Shown here: positions 1-9,908 of the stretch, one piece after another | Layout: each line of letters starts with the position of its first letter | Numbering within the stretch: position 1 is the stretch's first letter | Source of the DNA: Rheum nobile | Lineage: Eukaryota > Streptophyta > Magnoliopsida > Caryophyllales > Polygonaceae | Reading direction: 5' to 3' | Assembly: GCA_027886185.1 (NCBI GenBank) | Contig: WOAB01000506.1 | Location: 4,712,001-4,776,000, forward strand | DNA: 64,000 nt | The notes under the pieces: generated by a model | The model's input: only the letters and a program-made list of their open reading frames with translations | Database searches by the model: none | Told to the model about the DNA's origin: nothing | Translations under genes and position numbers: made by a program

Positions 1-699
1 GAACAGTTGCCATTTTTGAACATCTAATCTTTGAATTTGTGACCGTTGCAAAGGCGCAAAAGCTTCAAGAAAATTAGCCGTTTCAACTCTTCAGAGTTCC
101 CAGAAATATCTCCAATGGCTTGATTCTCAACGGCTCCAAAATTGCTCAAGGGTTATTTAAGGTTTCCTGTTTGATTGAGCCGAGCACTCTGTTCTCTCAC
201 GCCTTCTCTCAATCTCATGTTCACCTGTCTCTCTCAAAACACAAAGCTCCTCAAATGGCCAAGAAAAACCTCAATCTTAACCTTGCTCAATTGGAGGTAA
301 TCAGGCCGATAAGATGACAACAGGCCAAGATGAAGGAACTGCATAAAAGAAGGAAACTGAAGAGGAGGCCACTACGCTGCCATAGGAACGTCTCTCTTAG
401 TTCCCAGTGCTATAACATCACAGTGTGCCAGTAGTTCCCTAGGGTCCTACTCCCCTCTTCTATCCTTATTTTGTCTAATGTCAAGTTGGTTGTGCTCTTT
501 TGTTTCTCTTTCCACTATGCATCTCTAGGCAATGCACTTGACTTTAATGATTAATGAACTCTTATGGTAATGTTTCTAATGCATCATTTGTCTTTGCCTT
601 AAGTTTCTATTATGGTCACTGTCATGGGTTTAACGCAAATTGTTTATTTCACAATGATATTCTATACTTGATAAGTAACTTGATCTTTTCGATGATGTC

Positions 700-952
700 A
701 AAAGGGGGAAGAATGGATAAGAACCTTGAATTATTGGAACTACTGGACTATTAGGAACTCTGAATTCGTTCTACTTCTAAGGGGGAACTTGAATAACTTA
801 GTTCATCTGCTTAGGGGGAATTTGCAACCATTGAATATTCTCTCATTATTTTATAACGTTGTAAATCCCTTAAATTCAACTGGTCTCATGAAATTCAAAG
901 TCCTATTATGTTGTCAGGTTCCTTGTATTTGTCATCATCAAAAAGGGGGAAA
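700..952 (+). promoter_or_regulatory. Cluster of four polypurine tracts
   Basis: Purine-rich runs lie at about 700-710, 778-786, 811-820 and 941-952, each with a G5 core flanked by A. The last abuts the LTR start and is the functional plus-strand primer candidate. The others look like duplicated copies, as described for Sireviruses. Confidence 0.7.
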
Positions 953-953
953 T

Positions 954-2067
954 TGTTAGGAAACGGAACTCTGGAACTTCAGTTCCCCTGAGAGTTCCTT
1001 TCCTCAGTTTCTCTACTTTTAAAGATGACAAATATTATGATACTAATGTTTTATCTCAAAGATGTGCTTTAAGGAACCACAGGAATATACCGAAGGCAAG
1101 AAAGCCAAACAGGACAAGAGAACCAAAGGAACAAGACAAAGGAAGGAACCCAGAGGAACCCAGGTGTGCCCAGAAACGTAGCATGCGAGGTTGCGATTCC
1201 CGAGAAATCTGGGAACACCAAACCTCGGACAAAAGGAGGTGAAAGCGACTTGAGAGAAGCTTCCAAAAGCCTACCACCATCCAAGAGCAAGACTCTAAGA
1301 CACCTAGAACGCCGAACCTCGGACAGAGAAAGGTGAAAGCGACATGACATGGAACCTGTCGCTGTCCAGAAATCAGTTACCAAGCGCCCAGAGTGTCGAA
1401 TCTCGGACAAAGGAAGCTGGAGAATGACTTGGCTGAAGAGGTTGACTAACCTAGAAGGATTCTGAGCTGCCTAGGTTGTTTGCACATGCCAAGAACAACG
1501 TGGACCAAGGAGAACCACTTATCCTAGGGCAAGCTCAATCTGTGGGAACCCAGAGAAGATTAAGCTGCGAAGAATCCTCTATAAAAGGAAGACTAACTCA
1601 AGGGTTATCTTCAAGCACTGAAATACGAATCACACTCAATAGCAAACATCAAAGTGTGAACCTTCAAACAAGATCATCAAAGTAAACCGAGATCAAGAGG
1701 AACCAGTCAAGGAATCGAAGAGCTGAGTGCTAAGTTCCTGTGACTGTAAGTGATAATTCCTAGGTGAGAAGGTATGTTTCTTGGATTGATTATTGATTGT
1801 GTTAAGTTATCTAGGACTGCCTAACTGTGTGTAAGGCAAAGAAACTGTGTGTTTGTTCCTAGGATAAGCTGTAACCAAAAGAGATAAGAAATCAAGAAGT
1901 AGACCTTGAAATCCTTTCGAAATAAAGGTAGTGGTTTTTATCCTGGATTGCTAGTTGGCAATCAAAGGTTTCCACTATAAGGAACTTGTCATTTGTTTGA
2001 TTGTTTATTTCCGCTGCGAAGGGAACTTAGAATCGATATTCTGAGTTCCTTAAGTTATTATCTAACA
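954..2067 (+). repeat. 3' LTR of the Sirevirus-like copia element
   Basis: The 1114-bp LTR is bounded by TGTTAG and CTAACA, a short terminal inverted repeat, and follows a polypurine tract directly. A motif of the form CGAACCTCGGACA recurs at about 1221, 1313 and 1397, followed in the first two copies by a GGTGAAAGCGAC block. These may be enhancer-like repeats upstream of the TATA box at 1580. Confidence 0.8.
1580..1587 (+). promoter_or_regulatory. TATA box in the copia LTR
   Basis: The sequence CTCTATAAAAGGAAG lies about 625 bp into the LTR, downstream of the repeated CTCGGACA motifs, a plausible position for the U3 core promoter. Confidence 0.55.
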
Positions 2068-2084
2068 ATCACGATCCTAGACAC

Positions 2085-2624
2085 GTGCTTCATCAGAGTG
2101 AGATGGCTTCCTCTGAGGCTCGTCGCCAGGTAGAAGAGATGGTTGAGCGTGCTCACAGGAGGGCAAGGCCTTGGGAGGCGATGGGTACACCGAGGGTGGT
2201 CCCGACCCAACAGGCCAGGCCTAGGCCCCGAGTACTGGAGGAGCGATTGGAGGAGTGGTCGAATGCCCTATACGACATGGAGGAGAGGACATACGAGACT
2301 GATCTCGGTCTCTCCCGAATGCTTGGGGACGTCCACGAGCTCCAGGAGTATATCCGCCAAGAAAGGTTGCTACTAGACCCTTTATATGAGGTGAACAGGG
2401 CGGAATTCCAACCAGGATTTCTGGAGGAGTTTTGCTACCCACCGGGATCCGATAGGACTGTACCAAGTGTTTCCGCACCTAGGGAAAGGCCGAGGAATGA
2501 GCCGTGTGCTCTAGAGCCGAGTAGGGCAAGGAGTCTGACGCTAGACCCCGATGATAGACCCCGTGCGAAGAAGCAGTGCATGAGGGCTACCTATTATAGG
2601 AGTCTTTTCGAGGCACCATGTTAG
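2085..2624 (+). CDS. Extra pre-gag ORF in the gypsy leader (179 aa)
   Basis: This uninterrupted ORF lies between the copia LTR and gag, inside what appears to be gypsy leader DNA. A start at 2103 (MASSEARRQVEE) is as plausible as the first Met. The product is charged and Arg/Glu-rich. Residues from about 12 to 100 could form helices or coiled coils, and the C-terminus is basic (DDRPRAKKQ). I do not recognise a family. The gag-only gypsy element at 15970-24281 has a ~460-bp leader with no counterpart. It is open while the neighbouring gag-pol has stops. It could be an accessory retrotransposon ORF, a transduced host exon, or chance; its reality as a gene is uncertain. Confidence 0.45.
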   Translation: MLHQSEMASSEARRQVEEMVERAHRRARPWEAMGTPRVVPTQQARPRPRVLEERLEEWSNALYDMEERTYETDLGLSRMLGDVHELQEYIRQERLLLDPLYEVNRAEFQPGFLEEFCYPPGSDRTVPSVSAPRERPRNEPCALEPSRARSLTLDPDDRPRAKKQCMRATYYRSLFEAPC

Positions 2625-2869
2625 GGACCGGTGTTAAGTTTAGCGTTTTTCTTTTCTAGTATTTCGGTTGTTTCGTTTTGATAGCATTGTATTCTCCAAG
2701 CAATTTTGCCTTGTCGCTTGGAAGAATTTTCCCATGTAACCCTTTCAAACTCAGTTTCAGTTCATCAATGAAGGTTTACCAGTTGATCTATTCCGAGTCA
2801 ATTTTATACGTTATGCATGTTGAGATGATATTAATGTTGTGAAATACTTGGAATTTGATCGGTAAACAG

Positions 2870-3997
2870 ATGGTGAACACAAGGAATACCATTCGTGCTG
2901 GTGCTGGGCCAAGCAACAACCCCAGACTGAATTTGGGGAATACCGCGAATCCATTGGATGAGAACGAGTCTGTTTCTCACAACAATCCAGCGGACAATGA
3001 CCAAGTTCCGGTCAACGCTCCAGTTATTTTTGATGCTACGACAATTGAGGCTATTCGGGGGATTGTGATACAAGCAGTCACCGATATTATGCGACCAATC
3101 GTGCCTCAGGCACAAGGTGTGCCAATTCCTCCTGTGGTTCCTAGATTCGAGGAGCCAGATATCCATGTACCCCATGAGGATGCGGTCAGGAACAGAGGCA
3201 ATTATGGTCGAGCGCTGAAGGCCATAAGTTCTATGAGGCCTGACAGTTATGATGGGAAGGGAGAGCCAGTCAAAGTGGCATATTGGTTCTCACACATGGA
3301 ACGATTATTCAGAAACGTCGAGTGCACTGAAGCTGAGAAGGTGCACACTGCTTCCCTTCAACTGAAGGAGGTAGCTAGTGAATGGTGGGAAAGCACCGGT
3401 CTAGCTGATCACCCTGGGTTGAACTGGGGAATGTTTAAGGCGAAGATGACTGATCGATTCTTTTCCCGAGCTATGAGGGAAGAGAAGCATAAAGAGTTTC
3501 TTTATCCGAGGACGAATGGATTGAAAGTGATTGAGCTTGCGGCCAAGTTCAATCACCTGTTGCAGTACGCTGGGCCGGAAGTGTCCAGTGATGAGCAGAA
3601 AATCTGGCATTTCCATGAGTGGATGAATCCGGACATTAAGCCACTGATGGTACGTCACGGATGCTCTACTCTGGAGCAGTACGTAGATGCAGCTTATAAG
3701 TTGGAGGTGACTCTGGAGGAGTCGGCTAAAAAGCGCAATCGCTAGAGACCGGCACAGAGCCAGCCTCAGGCAAGTGAGTTCAAGCGACCCGCGCCACCGT
3801 CAAACTTTGCCAAGTCTGGCCGAGCTAGAACGGAGATGACTCACGGAGGGTCTACGCAACGTTCGGGCCAGGGCAAGAATCCGATCCAGTGCTACAACTG
3901 TGGTACACCCGGGCACAAGAGTAATGAGTGTCCGAAGCAGAGGAAGACGTGTTTTGGATGCGGGAAGGAGGGACACTTGCAGACATTTTGTCCGTAG
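2870..3997 (+). pseudogene. gag: gypsy gag (capsid-nucleocapsid), interrupted
   Basis: Gag packages the element RNA in cytoplasmic particles. The start at 2870 (MVNTRN) matches the homologous start of the gag at 19289. The capsid-like region includes YWFSHMERLFR and TDRFFSRAMREEKH. Two zinc knuckles of the C-x2-C-x4-H-x4-C type lie at about 3895-3995. The frame is closed by TAG at 3743-3745, before the knuckles, and by TAG at 3995-3997, just after the second. The second, and possibly the first, fits a Gln codon changed by C-to-T. The same frame continues into pol, as in other gypsy elements with a single gag-pol ORF. Confidence 0.85.
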
Positions 3998-6979
3998 AGG
4001 AGACAGAAAGGAGCTGAGTCACAGAAAGGGTCCGTTAGTCATAACAACCGACCCTGATTCAGACCAGTGGAGTCTCCTAGTCCTTCGACGCAGACAACTG
4101 CGCAGAACAAGGGGAAAGCCCTAGCTGCTTCAGGAGGTCAAGGTCAGCGACTCTACGAGATACGTAAGGCTGATGGACCAAATTCTCCTACTGCTCAAGG
4201 TACTTTATACCTCCATTCTACTTCTGTGTGTATATTTTTTGATTCGGGTGCTACTCATTCTTTCATCTCGGAAAGTTGCGTAAGTAAGCTAGGTTTAGTA
4301 TGCAATGAGGCTTGTGAGCCTTTCGTAGTCAATCTTCCCAATGGTGAACATTTAGTAGGATCCAAGCGTTTGTCGGAATTTCCGATTACCATTCAGGGTA
4401 GAAAGTTCGAAGCAGATTTGATCTGTATAGCCATGGCTCCATACGACATTATTCTCGGTATGGATTGGCTGACGCATCATGGAGCGGTGATCGATTTCAG
4501 TTCAAGGACTGTGACAGTTTCATCCAGGGGCCAGTTTGTATGCAAGTTCAAGGGTCGAAATGACGCTGATAGCGGCAAGCTCATCAATACGATGGCTGCG
4601 TGTAAGCTACTTCAACAAGGATGTGTCGGGTACCTGTGCTATCTGGATAAACCCAAGAAAGATGAGCCGTCAGTTCTTGATATTCCGGTCATTCACGAAT
4701 TTCCGGATGTCTTTCCGACGGAGATTCCCGGTTTACCCCCAAATCGTAACGTGGAGTTTACCATTGATCTCGAGCCTGGTACCGCGCCAATCTCCAAGGC
4801 ACCGTATCGGATGGCTCCAGCTGAGATGCAAGAGTTGAAGAAATAACTCGAGGACCTTCTTGAGAAAGGATATATAAGGCCGAGCGCAGCAACTTGGGGC
4901 GCTCCGGTTTTGTTCGTCAAAAAGAAGGATGAATCGTTCCGACTTTGTATCGACTATCGAGAGTTGAATAAAGTCACGATCAAGAATAAGTATCTGTTGC
5001 TGAGGATTGATGATTTGTTGGATCAATTGCAAGGAGCAAAAGTCTTTTCCATGATCGATATGAGATCTGGTTACCATCAGCTCAGGATTCGTGAGGAAGA
5101 CATTCCGAGGACTGCTTTCCGGATGAGGTATGGCCACTATGAGTTTGTAGTCATGCCATTTGGCCTTACCAATGCTCCGGCGGTCTTCATGGATCTGATG
5201 CATCGATGTTTCCACCAATACCTGGATAAGTTCGTGGTGGTCTTCATCGACGATATTTTGATCTATTCCCCGAGTGAGGAGGCTCACGAGGAACATCTTC
5301 GGATCACCTTGTCAGTCCTTAGACAGAATGAGTTGTACGCAAAGTTGTCTAAGTATGACTTCTGGATCAAAGAAGTGGCTTTCTTAGGCCATGTGATCAA
5401 TGAGGATGGGGTTATGGTTGATCCCCAGAAGATTGAAGCGGTAGCCGACTGGAAGCGGCCTCAGAATGTGAAGGAGGTGCGCAGTTTCTTAGGACTCGCT
5501 GGATATTATAGACGGTTCGTGGAGGGATTTTCTAAGATCGCTCCACCTATGACCGGTTTGCTCCGCAAAGTCCACAAGAAGTTTGTCTGGGATGACAAGT
5601 GCGAGACCAATTTTCAAAAGTTGAAGCAGTGTCTGACCTCCGCACCAGTGTTAGCGCTACCAGAAGGGAATGATGATTATGTGGTCTATAGTGATGCTTC
5701 AAAGAATGGGTTAGGGTGCGTACTGATGCAGAAGGGGAAAGTTATTGCATACGCATCTCGACAATTGAAAACCTATGAGGCAAACTATCCGACGCATGAT
5801 CTGGAGTTAGCAGCTGTAGTATTTGCGTTGAAGATTTGGAGGCACTATCTCTATGGTGTAAGGTGTCAAGTCTTCACCAATCATAAGAGTCTCAAGTACG
5901 TGTTCACTCAGAAGGAGCTGAATATGAGACAACGTCGCTGGTTAGAGCTACACAAAGACTACGGCATCGAGTTGCTGTATCATCCGGGCAACGCTAATGT
6001 AGTAGCCGATGCATTAAGCCAGAAGATGCCGCACGAGACTGTAGTGGCTCTACTCACTGCTCAGACCAAGCTGAACCAAGGGTTGTGCGAGATTGAAGTC
6101 TTGTACGATCAGCGTCAAGGATACCTGAGTATGCTAGAGATTCAGGCTACGCTACTTGATCAAATCAGGGAGAAGCAGGTTGATGACGTGGTCTTGGTAA
6201 ATCTAAGTAGTGAAGTGATGGACGGGAAAGCTCCCGGATTCGTGATTCAGGAGGATGGATCACTCTGGTTTCAGGACCGGATTTGTATGCCTGACGTTGA
6301 TGGTCTTCGCCAGTTGGTGATGAAGGAGGCCCATTCGTCAGCTTATTCTATACATCCAGGCTCTAGCAAGATGTACAAGGACCTCATGAAGAAATTCTGG
6401 TGGCCCAACATGAAGTGGGATGTAGCGGAATTTGTGGCAAAATGCTTGACCTGTCAGAAAGTCAAGATAGAACACCGTAGACTAGGTGGTGAATTGCTAC
6501 CTCTTCCAGTGCCAGAGTGGAAATGGGAGGATATCGCTATGGATTTTGTCACAGGGTTGCCAAAGACTCAGAGTCAAAAGGATGCGATATGGGTAATCAT
6601 TGACAGGCTCACGAAGAGTGCTCACTTCGTGGCTATCAAGTCAACATGGGGAACCCAGAAGCTATCAGAAGTGTTCCTACACGAGATTGTCCGTTTGCAT
6701 GGTACACCAAAGACCATTGTATCGGATCGTGATGGTCGATTCATGTCGAGATTCTGGAAGGAACTCCACAAGGCCATGGGAACCGAGTTGAGGTTCAGTA
6801 TTGTGTTTCATCCTCAGACGGATGGACAGTCTGAGAGGACCATCCAGACATTGGAAGATATGCTGAGAGCTTGCGTACTTGATCGTCCGACTAGCTTGCG
6901 TACTTGTACGGTCGGAAGTATAGATCTCCGATTTGTTGGGATGAGAATGCCGACAAGGTTCTGCTCGGACCAGAGTTAG
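3998..6979 (+). pseudogene. pol: gypsy pol: protease, reverse transcriptase, RNase H, integrase
   Basis: The polyprotein copies RNA to DNA and integrates it. It is in frame with gag. The protease motif DSGATHSF starts at 4241 and the downstream ILGMDWL is typical. A TAA at 4844-4846 sits between protease and reverse transcriptase where the family usually has Gln. RT has IDYRELNK near 4945 and the catalytic FIDDILIYS at 5243. RNase H has SDASKNGLG near 5690. Integrase has an HHCC-like zinc region at about 6330-6460 and a DD35E triad: Asp near 6541, Asp in VSDRDG near 6722, Glu in QSERT near 6832, with 35 residues between the last two. After 6880 the frame is lost at a deletion. Confidence 0.9.
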
Positions 6980-7518
6980 TCGAAAGGACTGCCTCGGACA
7001 TTGCGTTGATCAGACAGAGGATGTTGACAGCTCAGAGTCGACAAAAGTCTTACGCAGATCTAAAACGCAGGAATGTCGAGTTCGAGGTTGGTGACAAGGT
7101 GTTTGTCAGGGTGTCACCATCCAAGGGAGTATTCAGGTTCGGCAAGCGTGAGAAGCTTAACCCTCGCTATGTGGGACCGTTTGAGATCCTTGATAGGGTG
7201 GGGTCTCTAGCGTATCGTTTGGCATTGCCGCCGTCGGCACATCCAGTGCATAACGTGTTCCACGTGTCCTTGTTGAGAAAGTATGTGCCTGTTGCGTCTC
7301 ATGTGCTGAGTTATGAAGACATCGAGATTCAGGCAAATGGTACCTACGAAGAGATACTTGTGCGTATTCTCGAACGTCGCGAGAAGCAGTTGTGGAACAA
7401 GGTAGTACCATTAGTACGGATTCTTTGGTCCAAGGTTGGATCTGAAGAGGTTACTTGGGAAACCTGGGAGACTGAAGAGGATATGCTTAGTCGTTTTCCC
7501 GATCTTTTTTCGGCCTAG
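6904..7518 (+). pseudogene. pol: gypsy integrase C-terminus with chromodomain-like tail
   Basis: This part reads in another frame than the rest of pol. It starts in the integrase region usually containing LYGRKYRSP and contains the GPFEILDRVG and HPVHNVFHVSLLRKY blocks of Tekay integrases. It ends with a chromodomain-like segment (about 7345-7500: ILERREKQLWNK, then EEVTWETWE), thought to guide insertion to chromatin. Compared with the family, roughly 30-35 codons are missing at 6880-6905, where the 14-base word AGCTTGCGTACTTG occurs twice (6868 and 6893). The stop is in TAG at 7516-7518, just before the polypurine tract. Confidence 0.8.
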
Positions 7519-7542
7519 TTTCGGGGTCGAAACCTTTTTTTT

Positions 7543-7554
7543 AGGGGGAAGTGA
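7543..7554 (+). promoter_or_regulatory. gypsy polypurine tract
   Basis: AGGGGGAAGTGA directly precedes the 3' LTR start TGTAATACCCC. It is the expected primer for plus-strand synthesis. Confidence 0.8.
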
Positions 7555-7804
7555 TGTAATACCCCTCATTTTTAGTAAGGGTATTTGGGTATTTTTCCCC
7601 AACCCTCGTTCTGAAATCGTATCGCTTTCGGAGAAATTCGGATTTTCTGTAATATGTCTGATCTCTGTAATTTTTCCCTGAGTGGTATAAATTACATTCG
7701 ATATATTTTCGGGGCTTAGAATATTTGTTTGGGTACAAATATATAAATTTTGGGGTTTAAACCCATGCCAAACCCTTTTTCGGGCAAAAAGACGCGAAAA
7801 TGCC

Positions 7805-8415
7805 TCTACCGCGGCCGCGGCAGCATTCCCGCGACCGCGGAAAAATGGCTCTCAGAAGAGCTGGGCACAGGAATATTCCGCGACCGCGGAAAAAGTTCCG
7901 CGACCGTGGAAAACTGCAACACGCCAACGTCGCGTCGTCTGTCTCCTCGTCGTTCACACCCGCCGTTGATCCTCTGTGCCACCGTTGATCTGGGCAGGGA
8001 GAGCTCCTCCTTTGGGCTATAAAAGGAGGCCGGGATGGAGGGTTTTGAGCACCCAAACATCAGATCTCTCAGGCTCTCTCTCGTTTTTCTTGCTCTCCGG
8101 AGTTTCGAAGTGTCGCCGGAGCTTTCGCCGGTGGTCGTGGCAGCCTTGGAGTGGTGCTTTGGAGGCGCAAGGAGGTCAGGAGTCGAAGCCCCCTCGAATC
8201 GAGCCCCGTCGAGTCGTTGCCGGTGAGGTTTTCTCCATTTTGGGTCGTCGGAGTTCATGGCCGCGACCGCGGACATGAACTGCCGCGACCGCGGCAGTGA
8301 CAAGGCCAGCCGCGTCCGCGGCCGCTGTCTTTGACACTCGCGGACGAGGTCCTCGACGGTCGCGACCGCGGAATCCCTGCCGCGACCGCGGATTGCCTTG
8401 GCAGTCGCGATCGTG
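7805..8415. repeat. GC-rich palindrome cluster around the LTR promoter
   Basis: Self-complementary words of the form CCGCGACCGCGG and CCGCGGCCGCGG occur repeatedly, in two groups: about 7809-7912 before the TATA box and about 8261-8412 after it. Each can form a short hairpin with a small loop. The flanking DNA is AT-rich, so the compositional contrast is strong. Confidence 0.75.
8018..8024 (+). promoter_or_regulatory. TATA box in gypsy LTR 1
   Basis: The context GGCTATAAAAGGAG is identical in core to those in the three other gypsy LTRs of the window (16513, 21987, 50028). Confidence 0.75.
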
Positions 8416-8474
8416 GCCTTGGACGATCCGGTCTCGGGCGAGACTTTCGTCCTGTAGATTTCGTTCGTTCTTTC

Positions 8475-8506
8475 TTAGATTCGTATCATTTTATTGTTGA
8501 ATCTAA
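8475..8506 (+). other. Conserved LTR stem-loop
   Basis: TTAGATTC pairs with GAATCTAA across a 16-base loop, followed by a CTAGGGTTTC box. The same structure is at 16925, 22376 and 50457. Confidence 0.5.
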
Positions 8507-9908
8507 CCTAGGGTTTCGTTATGGGTCGTTGTCGTAGGAATCTGTAATCCGACTTCCGTTCCCGTTCTGGACCCAGAAACCCGTCGTCGCTCAATCGTTC
8601 GTCTAGACTAAGGCAAGTGGCGGTTCACTCTTGCTTATCATTCCATGTTTCCATTAATTATCAATTGTTATTAATTGTTAATTAAATTGGGATGAACTAT
8701 TGTTTTTGTTTGGGAACAAATTTTATAAATGATACGATTAAAACATGATATTATTATAGGTTGTATATATTGTTAGAAACAACGCTATTATATCTATTAT
8801 TACCATGATGGTATTGGTGTGGATTTTATGTGTGAACTTATACATTATAGTTAGAACGAGTATTCATAGGAACGCTATGTACCTTACGAGGTCTAGTCGT
8901 TTCTTTATAACTGGTATTAGGAGGATTTTTCCCTAATACTCTCTCTGGTCATGACTATACCCTTACTCAGGGTAGGTGCACACAGCCGGTGCCGACATTC
9001 GGAATTTATTCCCTCTGATATCTCTCATGATAAGATGATATATCTTAAAAGCTTATAACGTAAATATACGTTTTGGAATTAAACAAGATAAGTGTGATTA
9101 TACACATAATTAATATACCCTCGGGTGAGGAGTACAACGTGGAAACCGCCTGGACTTCGATTAGAGTAAGTCCTCCTTCCAAATCTGAATTCGCATTATG
9201 CGGTGAGGTTGGTCGTGGACCCAAATGGTCAAGTCTTTTTAAACGCTTGTGTGAAATTATAATGTTCCCGAACACTTGTCATACTTTCCGATAAGACTCA
9301 ATCTTTTGGAGTCTTCTCTTCATACATTTCCATAAGACTCGATCTTCTGGAGTCTTCTCTTGATCTTTCTATTTTGTATCCTTCCGTAGAAGTATTGAGG
9401 TTTACTATCGTCATCGGCTTTCATTCGAGAAGCAATGGGTCTAACCTAATACGACTACCTTAGAACCTTTCTGTTTTACCCTTGCATAGTCTTTCATTAG
9501 ACTAACCAACCGGTTATTTTCCCTTGCATGGTTGGCTGGTGTCATCCGTCTCATACGGCACATCAGGTAGACTTCCGTTCCGTGAAGGCTAGAACCGACG
9601 ATGAAGGCAAATGAAGTTTTTAAGAGTTTTATCCAGGTTGAAGATCCTAGGCGGGTGATCGCTTCGATCAAGACCCTTATGTTATTTATTTAAAAGACTT
9701 CCGCTGTATTAAACATATTCTGTATTTCTGTTGTATTTGGAATTTACGGATGTAATCCCGAGACTTTGGTTTCAATAAAGATTATGATATTTCATATTAT
9801 CAATGTATTTTATGTTTTGTATGAATGGTTAAGCCTTGGGTGGCTTCAGATGTGAAATTTGAGGTCACTGGCGGTAATACTTTCAAGGAAATATTTAGGG
9901 GTATTACA

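Larger units (their letters stand above)
1..2067 (+). mobile_element. 3' end of a Sirevirus-like Ty1/copia retrotransposon
   Basis: Only the 3' non-coding part and the 3' LTR are in the window; the coding region lies to the left. Four purine runs of the aaggggga type precede an LTR that opens with TGTTAGGAA and closes with CTAACA. Repeated polypurine tracts upstream of the 3' LTR are a described hallmark of Sireviruses, which is the basis of the lineage call. I see no convincing pol or env-like ORF in 1-953. The DNA right of the LTR belongs to a gypsy leader, so this element probably inserted into that gypsy element. The left target-site duplication is outside the window. Confidence 0.7.
2068..9908 (+). 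mobile_element. Tekay/Del-type Ty3/gypsy retrotransposon, 5' LTR not present
   Basis: The order is leader, gag with two CCHC knuckles, DSGA protease, reverse transcriptase, RNase H, DD35E integrase, chromodomain-like C-terminus, polypurine tract and 3' LTR. Integrase and C-terminal sequences resemble the Tekay/Del chromovirus lineage, known for long LTRs. No 5' LTR or primer-binding site is seen. The first base follows the 3' LTR of a copia element, so the missing end probably lies left of the window. Three in-frame stops and an integrase deletion make it non-autonomous. Confidence 0.85.
7555..9908 (+). repeat. 3' LTR of the first gypsy element (2354 bp)
   Basis: The LTR is bounded by TGTAATACCCC and its exact inverted repeat GGGGTATTACA. 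It contains a TATA box at 8018, GC-rich palindromes on both sides of it, a conserved stem-loop at 8475-8506, and a tail (GGTCACTGGCGGTAATAC type) shared with the other gypsy LTRs in the window. It is related to, but clearly diverged from, the LTRs at 15970, 21444 and 49521. Confidence 0.9.

Noticed and set aside
3743..4846. In-frame stops in gypsy gag-pol as programmed readthrough
   Set aside because: There are three stops at unrelated positions, and the downstream integrase is deleted; simple decay by C-to-T change is enough.
9045..9671. Small ORFs inside the first gypsy LTR
   Set aside because: LTR sequence with no homolog-like features and not preserved in the other LTRs.
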